Below, piece after piece: positions 45,770 to 56,700 of a stretch of 64,000 bases of DNA. This DNA comes from TH-plancto1 sp031431195 (GTDB taxonomy: Bacteria > Planctomycetota > Planctomycetia > Planctomycetales > Planctomycetaceae): the NCBI GenBank assembly GCA_031431195.1, contig JANPCU010000385.1, positions 1-64,000 of the forward strand, read 5' to 3'. Numbering within the stretch: the stretch's first letter is position 1; each line of letters starts with the position of its first letter. The position numbers and the translations under genes were made by a program. The notes below the pieces were generated by a model. That model was given only the letters and a program-made list of their open reading frames with translations, did not search any database and was not told the origin of the DNA.

Positions 45770-47710
45770 GTGAAACCGAAATCCCCCTCCCAATCCCTGC
45801 CGCCTCGTGCTCCCAGTTCCCACTCGGACTCTCGGGGACCGCATGAGTTGCGTGGACCGCTTGGGCCGTTGGAACCGTTCACCGAAACTCGCGAAGCCGT
45901 CGAAATCGGCGACCTGGATCTCAAGGCCCTGACACAATCACTACTCACGAGCTTAGGGAACTGCCACAACCGTGAAGCGGCCCGGATCGTGCTGACTGGG
46001 GTGCTGCAGCAGTTGATGAATCCGTCAGCGATTCACCTGTGGCGTGTCACCCGCGAGGGGCAGGTCGCTTCGGTTCATGGCACGGACCTGACGCTGCCGC
46101 AGTCAGAGCTGGGGCGGCTCTGCCTGGCGGATGTGGTCCAAGCGGCTCAGACCCCGCAGACGTCGATCACCGAATTGGATCAACGTCGCAATCTGGTGGC
46201 GCTCTCCGTCCCGATCGGGCAGAGAGTCGCGACCCGCACTCCCGCCGGTGATCCGCAGGAAGTGACCGAAGTCCTCTCCGTGGTCCTGCTGCTCGGGACC
46301 GAACCGTTGGAATCGTTCCTCGTCATTTTTCAACTGCTGTGCGGATATCTTTTGCATTGGGAAGCTCGAACCAGTGCCCAACAGTCCCATGAGCTGGCGC
46401 AGATCGACCAGTTCTTGCTGAAAACGATCGTGCAGATGACCGAGTCTGGCTCCGGCCCGGCCGCAGCTCGCGTGTGCGTCGAAGAGTTGCGGAAGATCTT
46501 ACCGACGGGGCTGATCGCGATCGGCCTGGGTGATGGCGAGTCCTGTCACCTGCTGGGGTTGTCGGGAGCTGCTGAGATCGACCGCCGGTCACCATTGTCG
46601 CAAGCGGTGCAAGCCGTACTTAAACATGCGAACAAGAGCGGGACGGTCAAGTCGTGGCTGTCTTCGAGCGAGCATCCCGTGGATGATCCACTCGCTGGTC
46701 TGAGTCGCCAGCACGGGGCCACTCACATTCTTTGCGGACCGTTGCGAGAGGTCGATGACCGCGTGGTCGGCAGCTGGCTGATCGCCACCGAGGATTCGCT
46801 GGAACGGCAGCCGGTGGTCCGCAACGCTCTAGTGCGCGGTGAGCGCGCTATCACCCGAATTGTGACCCGTCGCGATCGCTGGGGAAGCGTGAAAGCGTCC
46901 GTGCAACCATCATGGCTGCGACGTTCGCTTCCCTGGCTGGTGCCAGTGGTGATCGGCGGGGCCTTGCTTCTGCCAGTCCCTTTTCGAGTCAGTTGTGACG
47001 CCCAAGTCCAACCCGTGCAACGCCGCGTGATCGCCGCTCCTTTCGCGGGAATCTTGCGCGAGGTGAATGCGGAAGCGGGCGACACCGTGCGAGCAGGCGA
47101 TGTTCTCGCCCGGATGGATGACACCGAACTACGCTTAGAACATGCGGAACTTCAGGCGGATGTCGATCGCTTGATTCGCAGCCAGGATGTGAACCGCGCG
47201 GAAGGGAAAGAGGTCGAAGCGATTCTCGACGGGCATAAGCTCGCTCAAGCCAGCGCACGTCTGGCCCTGTTGAACTCGAGATTGAGTCATCTCCAACTCA
47301 CCAGCCCGGTCAGCGGTGTGATCCTCAGCGAGGATCTCAAGCGAGCCGAGGGGATTCCGGTCCGCATCGGACAATCGCTGTTCGAGGTGGCCCCGCTCGA
47401 CAAGATGCGGGTCGAGCTGCGCATTCCGGTGGACCAGATCGACCAGATCGCGGTGGGACAGTCTGTCGAGATTGGACTGATCAGCCAGCCCGGCGGGCCG
47501 CTCCTGGCTCACGTCGAACGCTTACTTCCGAATGCCGAGACCGTGGATGGAGTCCATGTCTTTCTCGCCTTGGCCAGTCTGCCGGATCAGCATCTGGCAT
47601 TGCGCCCCGGCGAGAATGGCCAAGCTCAGATCACCATTGGCCAGAGGTCTCTGTGGTGGGTTCTGTTCCACCGTCCCTGGCAGAAGCTCCGCACTCAGTG
47701 GAGTTGGTAG
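45770..47710 (+). CDS. GAF-like domain fused to HlyD-family membrane fusion protein
   Basis: The 646-residue protein starts at GTG 45770. Residues 45-380 contain two GAF-like alpha/beta segments (AARIVLTGVLQQLMNPSAIHLW and RVCVEELRKILPTGLIAIGL). A transmembrane helix follows (about 386-405, WLVPVVIGGALLLPVPF), and then the periplasmic HlyD part: VIAAPFAGILREVNAEAGDTV, a short coiled coil and LTSPVSGVILSEDLKRAEG, ending in a beta-barrel-like region. The cytoplasmic GAF-like part could sense a ligand and the periplasmic part engage the exporter. The M50-HlyD gene follows on the same strand, 226 bp on. Confidence 0.8.
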   Translation: MKPKSPSQSLPPRAPSSHSDSRGPHELRGPLGPLEPFTETREAVEIGDLDLKALTQSLLTSLGNCHNREAARIVLTGVLQQLMNPSAIHLWRVTREGQVASVHGTDLTLPQSELGRLCLADVVQAAQTPQTSITELDQRRNLVALSVPIGQRVATRTPAGDPQEVTEVLSVVLLLGTEPLESFLVIFQLLCGYLLHWEARTSAQQSHELAQIDQFLLKTIVQMTESGSGPAAARVCVEELRKILPTGLIAIGLGDGESCHLLGLSGAAEIDRRSPLSQAVQAVLKHANKSGTVKSWLSSSEHPVDDPLAGLSRQHGATHILCGPLREVDDRVVGSWLIATEDSLERQPVVRNALVRGERAITRIVTRRDRWGSVKASVQPSWLRRSLPWLVPVVIGGALLLPVPFRVSCDAQVQPVQRRVIAAPFAGILREVNAEAGDTVRAGDVLARMDDTELRLEHAELQADVDRLIRSQDVNRAEGKEVEAILDGHKLAQASARLALLNSRLSHLQLTSPVSGVILSEDLKRAEGIPVRIGQSLFEVAPLDKMRVELRIPVDQIDQIAVGQSVEIGLISQPGGPLLAHVERLLPNAETVDGVHVFLALASLPDQHLALRPGENGQAQITIGQRSLWWVLFHRPWQKLRTQWSW

Positions 47711-47754
47711 ATGCCTGCGCTAAGAGCTGCCTCGAGTTCGTGTTCAGCCAGGAT

Positions 47755-47848
47755 GTTGGAACACTAATCACCGCTAATTCACACGAATCCGGAACAGAAA
47801 TCACTCTGAATCGGATCAGTGAAGATGAGTGGAGATTAGTGTTCCAAC
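47755..47848. repeat. hairpin repeat between export genes
   Basis: Perfect 15-base arms at 47755-47769 (GTTGGAACACTAATC) and 47834-47848 flank a 64-base loop. It lies in the gap between the GAF/HlyD and M50-HlyD genes and may influence mRNA processing or stability. Repeats with CACTAAT wording are widespread in planctomycete intergenic DNA. Confidence 0.75.
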
Positions 47849-47936
47849 CTCTTCCCCCTGTCACTTGTTCGACCCAAGAACAATTCTGAAACTGCTCGAT
47901 GAGCTGACTGAGTCGCGATTCGACCGCTGTTCCTCC

Positions 47937-50174
47937 ATGTCTATTCCAGCCCCACAAACCGTCCAGCCCCCATCGCCCGAGCCGCCAGCTGCCGCTCAGA
48001 TGGCGGCGTGGATTCTGCGATTGCGGGAGGGTGTCGCGTTCCTCCGTCGGCCCAGCCGCGATGGCGGCGTTGTGTCAGAATTCGTCGTGGAAGATCAGAC
48101 ACGCGATAAGTTCTACCGCATTGGTCAACGCGAGTTTGCGATCCTTTCGCGGATCGATGGAAACGCATCGCTGGAGACAATCGTCTCTGAAGCCAGACGA
48201 GCGGAACCGGCTCTCGAACTGACGGATGAGCAGGTCCTGGAGATCGGTCGCTGGCTACTGACCACCGGGCTCGGGCATTTGACGGCCCATCCGACTCAGG
48301 GCGAAGCAGAGCGCGCGGAAGCACTTAGGCTGCGATCCCGGCTCAGTTGGCTGAACCCGCTCTCGATGAAGTTTACGCTGGGGAATCCCGACCGCTTTCT
48401 CGATGCCATGCTGCCGCTGACGCGGTGGCTGCTGGGTGGTGTGGGAGCTGTCCTCGGGGCCGTGATTGCTCTGATGGGAGCCATGGTCTTACTGACCGAG
48501 TGGGACCGGTTCACAGCCGAGATGCGTGGCATTCTCGGTCCCGATCGGTGGTGGCTGCTGCTGGTTGTCTGGCTCGGCCTGAAGGGGATTCACGAACTCG
48601 CTCACGGCCTCGTCTGTAAGAAGTATGGCGGGCATGTCCGAGAGTGGGGCGTGTTGTTCATTCTGTTCGCTCCGCTCGGAGCATGGGTCAACGTCACGAG
48701 CAGTTGGAAGTTCGCCTCGCGCTGGCAACGCATCCATGTGGCTGCTGCCGGGATGTTATGCGAAGGGGTCCTGGCGGGGCTGGCTGCGATCGCCTGGAGC
48801 CACTGCGAACCGGGGATGCTCCGGCAGGCTCTGCAAAACACTGTCATCTCGGCGAGCGTGATCACGGTTCTGTTTAACATGAATCCGCTCATGCGATTCG
48901 ATGGATATTTTATTCTGTGTGAGTGGCTGCAGATCCCCAACCTGGCCGGGCACGGACAGCTCGCTGTCTCTCGTCAATGGCAGCGTGTCTTGCTCGGAGT
49001 GCACCGACCATCCACGGAACAGGGTCGCTTCGGTCGGCGTCTATTCATCGCTGCGTACGGCTGGGCTGCGCTCTATTGGCGAGTGTTGACCGGGCTGGGA
49101 ATCTTGATCGCCTGCTCTGTTTTGCTGCATGGCTTCGGCTTCATGTTGGCGGTCAGCGGAGCGATTCTGAGCTATGCCTGGCCGTTGTTAAGAGCAGTGC
49201 AGCGACTGGCAGGGAATCCGGATATCCGCCCCCGTCCGCTGCGAGCAGCGTGGGGGCTCACAATGGCCGCTGGCTTGCTCGCTGCGCTGTTCACAGTGAT
49301 TCCCTGGCCGGGGCAGCGTATCGCCCACGGCGTGATTGACTACTCACAACGAATCCCCATCCGGGCCGAAGCATCGGGTTTTGTGGAACGTGTCGAGGTG
49401 CAGGCGGGAGAGACTGTCAACGGCGGTGAGCTGTTGTTCTGCCTGCGTAACCCCGAGCTTCAATCAGAGATCACGATTCACGAGGCCCAGCTCGCCGAAG
49501 CGCAGCACCGCAGCCAATACTTCCTCGCGGAGGGAACCATGTCCGCCTTTCACTCTGAGGAGGAGCGACTGGCTGCGATCCAGGAGCGACTCGACGAGTC
49601 GCGTCAGCGATTGGCGGGCCTCAGCATCAGCGCTCCCCAGGACGGTCGTGTTCTAGCCCGTGATCTCGATCCACTGGTCGGCCAATGGGTCGAACGCGGG
49701 ACACTACTCTGTGAAATTGGTAGCGACGATGCCAAAGAAGTCCTCTATGCCGTGCCCCAACATGAAGTGACGAACTCGACGGCTCCCACGTCCGGCCCGG
49801 CGCTCTCCACGGCTCGGATGATTCCGTGTGGAGCAAGTGACCGCGAGGTGTCAGTGACGCTCAACGGATTCCGACCGACCGCCGAATGGGAGCCGCCGCA
49901 TCCGGCCTTGTCTGCTCATCTGGGCGGACCGCTGCCTGTTCAGCCCATCAGTGATGGCAGTTCACAAACGCCAGGCTGGCAACTTCTCCGACCTCACCTG
50001 ATTGGTCGCGCCGTGTTGACGCCGGAGCAATCTCTGCACTTCTTCAGCGGCGAACGAGTCGCACTGACACTCTCGGGAGACTCCGAACCGTTCGGGAAGC
50101 ATCTCTGGACAGCCACGACCGAGTGGGTCGAAGCGAAAGTTGAGAGCGCGTGGCAGATGTCCGAGATGAGGTAG
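47937..50174 (+). CDS. PqqD-like / M50 membrane zinc protease / HlyD fusion protein
   Basis: From ATG 47937 (MSIPAPQTVQPP) the protein has 745 residues. Residues 25-115 form a PqqD-like winged helix (GVAFLRRPSRDGG, YRIGQREFAILSRIDGNASL). Multiple membrane helices follow, with the M50/site-2 protease motifs HELAHG (residues 219-224) and NPLMRFDGYF (316-325), where His219, His223 and Asp322 should bind zinc. Later come a TM pair and a HlyD-like periplasmic part (GFVERVEVQAGETVNGGELL; ISAPQDGRVLARDLDPLVG) interrupted by a helical hairpin. PqqD-like domains bind leader peptides in RiPP systems, and M50 proteases cut within membranes. I infer a leader-recognising processing and export protein. Confidence 0.85.
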   Translation: MSIPAPQTVQPPSPEPPAAAQMAAWILRLREGVAFLRRPSRDGGVVSEFVVEDQTRDKFYRIGQREFAILSRIDGNASLETIVSEARRAEPALELTDEQVLEIGRWLLTTGLGHLTAHPTQGEAERAEALRLRSRLSWLNPLSMKFTLGNPDRFLDAMLPLTRWLLGGVGAVLGAVIALMGAMVLLTEWDRFTAEMRGILGPDRWWLLLVVWLGLKGIHELAHGLVCKKYGGHVREWGVLFILFAPLGAWVNVTSSWKFASRWQRIHVAAAGMLCEGVLAGLAAIAWSHCEPGMLRQALQNTVISASVITVLFNMNPLMRFDGYFILCEWLQIPNLAGHGQLAVSRQWQRVLLGVHRPSTEQGRFGRRLFIAAYGWAALYWRVLTGLGILIACSVLLHGFGFMLAVSGAILSYAWPLLRAVQRLAGNPDIRPRPLRAAWGLTMAAGLLAALFTVIPWPGQRIAHGVIDYSQRIPIRAEASGFVERVEVQAGETVNGGELLFCLRNPELQSEITIHEAQLAEAQHRSQYFLAEGTMSAFHSEEERLAAIQERLDESRQRLAGLSISAPQDGRVLARDLDPLVGQWVERGTLLCEIGSDDAKEVLYAVPQHEVTNSTAPTSGPALSTARMIPCGASDREVSVTLNGFRPTAEWEPPHPALSAHLGGPLPVQPISDGSSQTPGWQLLRPHLIGRAVLTPEQSLHFFSGERVALTLSGDSEPFGKHLWTATTEWVEAKVESAWQMSEMR

Positions 50175-50185
50175 CGTCGCCGTGA

Positions 50186-50275
50186 GCAGTCTGCTATCAG
50201 CTATCAGCGGTCAGCCGTCAGCCGTCAGCCAGAAGATTCTGCTTCAGCTTCTGGCTGACCGCTGACCGCCGATCA
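50186..50275. repeat. hairpin repeat (GGTCAGCCGTCAGCC type)
   Basis: Arms at 50207-50235 (GCGGTCAGCCGTCAGC...) and 50248-50269 pair imperfectly. The left side contains two to three tandem GTCAGCC units, so the hairpin can slide. It separates the M50-HlyD gene from the DUF3467-like gene. Confidence 0.75.
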
Positions 50276-50381
50276 CCGGTTGTGACGAACACTCGGGCTG
50301 TTCCGATGGGAGAAACTGAGTGAACTCTCTCGGTTCCGAAAGCTCAAACTCTTCTCATCTACTTTTCAGGAGATGTCGATT

Positions 50382-50699
50382 GTGACAAAGGATTCATCCA
50401 CACCACGGATTGACTACGCGGACCCGTGTGCCAAGTACGCAGGTCACTTCATCGTCAGCACGACCCCTGATGAAGTGATGCTCGACTGTGCATCGGGGCT
50501 CATCCGGGATTCGGCGACAGGGGAACCCGTCATCCCGATCCATACCCGGATCGCCCTGTCCTATGGGTCTGCGCAGCGTTTGATTCAGTTGCTTAAGCAA
50601 GCGGTGAACAGTCCCCCCGCCCGGGACGACCACTCACCCTCCGCTCAAGCCGCCAAACAAAACGCTCAAGAGGCACGGCTGCCAAAGGTTCGGGAGTAA
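50382..50699 (+). CDS. DUF3467-like small protein
   Basis: The most likely start is GTG 50382, because AGGAG (50368-50372) lies nine bases upstream; the ATG at 50373 directly abuts that Shine-Dalgarno sequence. The protein has 105 residues. The core, GHFIVSTTPDEVMLDCASGL and IPIHTRIALSYGSAQRLIQLL, matches the DUF3467 pattern (a beta-rich start with TTPxEVxLD, then a helix ending RLxxLLxxA). The family is often found beside HlyD-type exporters in planctomycetes. The tail is Ala/Gln-rich and presumably flexible. It precedes the giant protein gene by 61 bp and may be a chaperone or adaptor for export, an inference. Confidence 0.72.
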   Translation: MTKDSSTPRIDYADPCAKYAGHFIVSTTPDEVMLDCASGLIRDSATGEPVIPIHTRIALSYGSAQRLIQLLKQAVNSPPARDDHSPSAQAAKQNAQEARLPKVRE

Positions 50700-50760
50700 G
50701 CCGTAGCCCTTGGGTGCTGCTCCCGGTCCATTGCATCTTGGACTGTCTTGGAGCCGCACC

Positions 50761-53700
50761 TTGATTTCGACGATTCGCCGTGTCATCAGCAATTGGACGA
50801 ACTCTCCTTTCACGGGGAGCGCCACACAGCGTATCCATCGGGCTCATCCCCAGGCTTCCGCGCCCCTGCTGCTCGAAGAGCTGGAAGAGATCGTCCTCTT
50901 AAATGCCGTCCCGGATGTGACGATCCAGACTCCGGCGGACGATGTCTTTATCGGGGGTGACTTCACCTTCTCCGTCGCGTTCGACAATATCGGCTCGACT
51001 GAAGGCTATGGACCGATCATCGACCTGATCTTCCCGGTCAACGGAGCGGACGGAACCAACCCGGCCCTTGATGATGGGATCGACATCATCGGCTCCGCCA
51101 CCTATCTCGGGGCACCGGTGACCACGGTCCAGTTGACCTTTGGTGTGTCTGGAGAGGTCGACCATCCGTTCCTCAAGGATGCCTTGGGGAATCCGCTCAA
51201 GGTCCAGGGGAACCCCGGCGATAAGCTGGTTGTGGCCCAGTTGCCATTCGGGTCGTTCACTCCCGGACAGCCGCCCGCATCAATCCAGTTCTCGGCAGAT
51301 ATGTCGGATCTAGCGGACCTGGGTGTGTCACTCGACTTCAAGGCTCGCGGAGCCTTTATGTTCGGGAATGACCCGCTGGATAACACCAGTTCGGACCCGG
51401 TGATCCTCAGTGATGCCGCCACGAACTCCTCGCTGTGGACTGAGACGGGATCGATCGATCCGATCCTCGCGAAGATGACCAAGCAGAACCTCGCCCCCGA
51501 GAGCGAGACCGCCACCGGTCCCAACTTCCCCCGGACTTACGAGATTGTCGTGGAGATCGCCGAGGGGCAGACGCTCACCGATTTCAATCTGACCGATTTG
51601 CTGCCGCCCGAGATCGTGTTTCTCGGCAATGTCGTCGTCACAGCGAATGCGGGTGCCAGTGTCAGCGGTGTCACGATTGTCGACACCCCAACGACAATGA
51701 CCGATCCACACGCCGCGCCGGATAACAATCTAACGATCAACATCGGCACTGCGATCGGGGGAGCGGGCAACACCGGCTTCACCGTCACGTTTGATTTCTA
51801 CGTGAATGAGTTCAATGCCGTCGGCAACGATGTCATCGACCCCACTTCAGCGGACACGACGATCACAGAGAACGAGGTCTCGGCCAACTTCGACTGGGAC
51901 CCGCTCGATGGTCGCGATCCGGTCCAGAACAACATCGTCATTCACGAAATCGTGGCCGGTCCCGATGATCAACTGCAGAACGAGGCGATCGCCGTCCAGA
52001 AGGGACTGACGATCCTGACCGATAACGGAGCTGTCGGTTACTCGCCGGGCGACGTACTTCTTTACACGCTCGATTTCCAAATCTCCGACTACTTTGGCTT
52101 CGAAGATATCTCGATCACTGACATCCTGTCGGACGGTCTGCGTCTCGATGGGACGTTCACACCCACATTGAGTGTCAGCGAGCACGGCAATCTGACTAAC
52201 TCAGGATTCGCTGGAGCCAACTTCACTGTGGCCCCCGTTTCCGGCGTCGATGGCTCGCAGACGCTGAGCTTCCGCATCTCGGATGAACTGGCGGGACGGG
52301 GCGGTTCCTTCGCGGATGGCCAACTCGTCGGGGGGGCGATCCCGAACGGCGGGACCGGCGGTGGACCTCCTCCGGCGGGGGCACCACTTCCGTTTGGCGG
52401 CACCACGGGACAGATTACCTATCGGGTCGTGATTCAGGACCAGTTCGATGTGTCCCCGCCATCGGGCGACTCTTCAGTCGACCAGGGTGACGTGCTCAAC
52501 AATGAAGCCGTCATCGATGGAGCTGTGCTCAATGTGGATGACCTGACCGCGAATGGAGAACGCGAAACCGACGACACTGCAGCTGATTTGGAGATCGTCC
52601 GGGGAGCAATTACTAAAACGATCTATGCCGTCAACGGTGTGATTGCCGGTGCTGGCACGATCACAGTCGCACCCGGCGACGTGGTGACCTATCGCTTCAC
52701 GGCCACGCTTCCGAACAGCGATGTCGAAGATCTCAAGTTTGTTGACTACCTGCCGCTGCCGGTCTTCTCCGCTGGAGAGGTGATTACTCTCAACAACACT
52801 CACTCCACCCTAGCACCCACAGCTGGGCAGGCTCACTTTCACGTCAATGATACGTTTAGTGGGGCGACCGGCCTCTCTGGAATCGTGCCTGGACTCAGCA
52901 CGGTGACGGTCGGCGGCGAGAACCGCGTCGAGTTCACGTATGGCGACTTTGACGATACGGGAAACAGCTCGACGACGATCGACATCCTGTTCAGCGTCAC
53001 TGTCGGAGATGAGCCGTTTGCTGATGGACTGTTCTTGACGAACCAGGTGCGACAGGAAGAAGGCTCTTCGTTCAACACCAACAAGGTCGATGATGCGATC
53101 AACCAGATCATCCTCTCTGAGCCGGTTCTGAATATCACCAAGGGAGTGATCGCCACCGACAACGCTGGCGGTAGCTTTACGGGTGCAGTCGCTCCCACAT
53201 CCGTGACCTCGCCCGGATCAGCGGGTTATCGCTTCGGAGGCACTCTCAACTCGACGAATCTCGACACGACTCCGCTGAATGCCAACCTGTCGAACATTGA
53301 CGCGGGCGACCGGGTGACCTTTGCGATCGTCGTCGAGAACACCGGCACCAGCCGCAAGGGGGCCTTCGATGTCGAGGTCCGCGACTTGCTCCCCGCAGGG
53401 TTCGTGATTCCCGGCAGCGGTCTGAATCTGACCGTAACCGACGGAACCGGTGCCAGTGTTACTTACACGAATGTCGGTGGCGGGACCGGGTTGTTCGATC
53501 TGGGAATTCGTCTCGATGATCCGGGGGCCACGCCGAGCACAGGTGGAGCCTTGCAGAATGACGCCGGAGCAATCGACGGCTTCAATGCCACTGATGGTCG
53601 CAACATCATCGTGATCACCTACGACTTGGTGGCAGAGACTTCGGTCGAACCGAACGAAACAATCTCCAACACAGCGATTCTCCAGAACTATGCCGGGGTC

Positions 53701-56700
53701 GAAGGCGGGACCGATCACACGGTGACCGATCTCACGGACAACGCATTGGTCACGACCGACACACCGACCATCGACAAGGTCATCACGGCGACGAATCAGG
53801 CTCATACGCTCGGTAACAATGTCGCGATTGGCGAGATCATCACGTACACCGTGACGATTGATTTGACGGAGGGCACGGCGAGCGGCGTCACCTTCATCGA
53901 CACGCTCGATCGCGGTCTCGCCTTTGTCGGTTTGACCAGTATCGTCACCAATGACCCGGGCGATGTGAGCTGGTCTGGAGCGGCGACGGCCTCATTTGCA
54001 TCAGTCGGAGTCGGAGCCGACAACGCTGGTCGCCAGATGACGATCAACTTCGGTGATATCACCAACACTGACACCAACAACGCCGTGACCGAGAAGATCA
54101 CGATTACTTATCAGGCAGTCGTCATCAACGGTGGGTCCAATGACCGTGGCGATCTGCGGAACAACGATGCCGATTGGAACTGGGCGGGCGGCAATACGGT
54201 CTCGGACTCGGCCCCGAATGTAACGATCGTCGAGCCGACGCTCGACATCGCCAAGACGATCACGCCAGCCACTGGTGATGCGGGGAACACACACGCCGTC
54301 ACACTGGTCATTTCTCACACAGCTGCCAGCGACGCGAATGCCTTTAACATCGCGATCAGTGATGCGCTGCCCACGGGAATGACCGTCTCTGGTGCGATCA
54401 CCGTGACGCCCACAGCAGGTGTCACGGGGCTGGTCAACACCTCGGCGGGCAACACGATCTCGGTGGCTGCTGCTTCGATCCCCGATGGTGACACGATCAC
54501 GATCACGTTCAATGTGACCCTTGATCCGACCGTTCAGCCGAATGAACTGATCACCAACACGGCGGATGTTGATTGGACCAGTCTAACTGGCGATGTGACG
54601 ACGACCCAGAGCATTCACAACACACTCGGAGTCGAGCGCACCAGTGATCCAACCGATCCGGGTGGCGCGGCCAACGACTATACCGACTCGGGTTCAGACG
54701 ATGTGCGCATTACCTCGCCGCTGATAAGCAAGTCGTTGATCTCGACGAGTATTTCGAACTCTGCCAACGCGAACAATCAAGCGGTCATTGGTGAGACAGC
54801 GATCTACGAAGTCACGATCACGCTCCCCGAGGGTCAGACCCTCGATGCGGCGATCGTCGATACACTCGATCGCGGCCTGCACTTTGTGAGCCTCGACTCG
54901 ATCACCCGTTCGAATGGGAATCTGACCACCACGGTTGGAGCCAACGACTTCAGCGATGTCGGTTCGTTTGGGACCTCAGTGACTGGGACGTCAGCCACCG
55001 GCGAACAACTGACTATCAATCTGGGAGACCTCGACAACGTCGCGGACAATGCGGCGGGTGATACGATCACCCTGCGGTATACCGTTCTGATTGACAACGT
55101 GCTGAGCAATGTCGGAGCCCCGGAAGCTCCGCCGACTCTCCTCAACAACGCAGCTGAGTTTACATGGGACCTGTTCGGAGCGGGCCAGACAACCGGCACG
55201 ACTTCAGCTGCCAATATCGAGGTCATCGAACCGCTTGTGAATGTCGACAAGTCGGTGGTCGTGAATGGGTCTGGAACAACCGGCGACTCGGGCGACAGCG
55301 TGCAGTACACCTTCGTCATTTCCCATGAAGCACTGAGTGACACGGATGCGTTTGATGTGACCTTCCAGGACGCCCTTCCCGGTGTAAAGCTCGATGGTCT
55401 TACGATCGCGAGTGTCACGCACTCGGCCAGCGGCGATCTCTCCGCACTGTTTGAAATCACTCCGGGTGAAGTGCTGCGAACGCAAGTGGGTAGCTCGTTC
55501 GACCTGCTCGAAGGCCAGACCGTAACCATCGTTGTCACCGGAACTCTTTCCGGTGCAGTGATCCCGAACGAGACGGTCACGAACACGAGTTCGATCGCTT
55601 GGACCAGTCTCGATGGAGTCGACCCGAACGAGCGTACGGGAGCCGAGGATTACAACGACTCGGATTCCGCCGACATCACGATCCTTCCGCCGGTGCCCGT
55701 GAAGAGCATCGTCGCCACCTCCGAGGCCCACACCGGTGAGGGAACCGCTGATACCTCAGCCGATCCGCGACCGCTGGCAGTGGGCGAGATCGTTCGCTAC
55801 CGACTGGCGGTCACGTTGCCGGAAGGCACCTCGCCTGGGTATCGGATCATCGATCACCTGCCCAGTGGTATGTCGCTGATCGATAACGCGCAGGTCAAGG
55901 TCTCGTTTATCGCCGACAGCGATGTCGGGGAGTCAGTGAATCTTGCGGGGGCTGACAATGATGCGGCCACTCCGTCCTTCACTCTCCCCGCGGGTCGCAT
56001 CTCGACCAACGGACAGGACATCACGTTCGATCTGGGCGACCTGATCAACAATGATACGGACGTGAATGCTGAAACGATCATCATCGAGTTCAACGCCATC
56101 GTGAACAACGCGGCGTCGAACCAGGATAGCACCGCCCTTGACAACAACTTCGATGTCGAGATCAACGGCCATGTCGTGGCCACTTCAAACACCGTCAGCG
56201 GTGAGGTCGTTGAACCTGCAATCGTGGACGTGTTGAAGTCGCTGCTCTCTTTCAACGGGAACGAAGTCACCTACCGGCTGACGTTCTCCAATACAGGGAA
56301 CGCTGCCGCCTTTGACCTTAACATTGATGATGCTATCCCCGCCGACCTGCTGTTGCAGACAGGCACAGTCAGTGTCTCGTTCAGCGGAGTGGCTCCGACG
56401 TTTATCGATAATTCGAACGCTGCTGCTCTCGATATCGTGATTGATCAGTTGGCCGTCGGGCAGGTTGTGACGATCGACTACACGACGACGATTGTGAACC
56501 CCAACACGACACTGTCGAATACCGTCGATGTCGAATACACCTCACTGCCCGGTGGCGGCACTACGGGCAATCCCACTGGCACCGATGCTCCCGTGGGTAG
56601 CGAGCGTACGGGGTCGGATGGTCCGGGGGTGGGGCTGAATAACTACGCCGATTCCAGCAGTCTCACCCTCGGGGCCCTCGGCGATCGGGTCTGGTACGAC

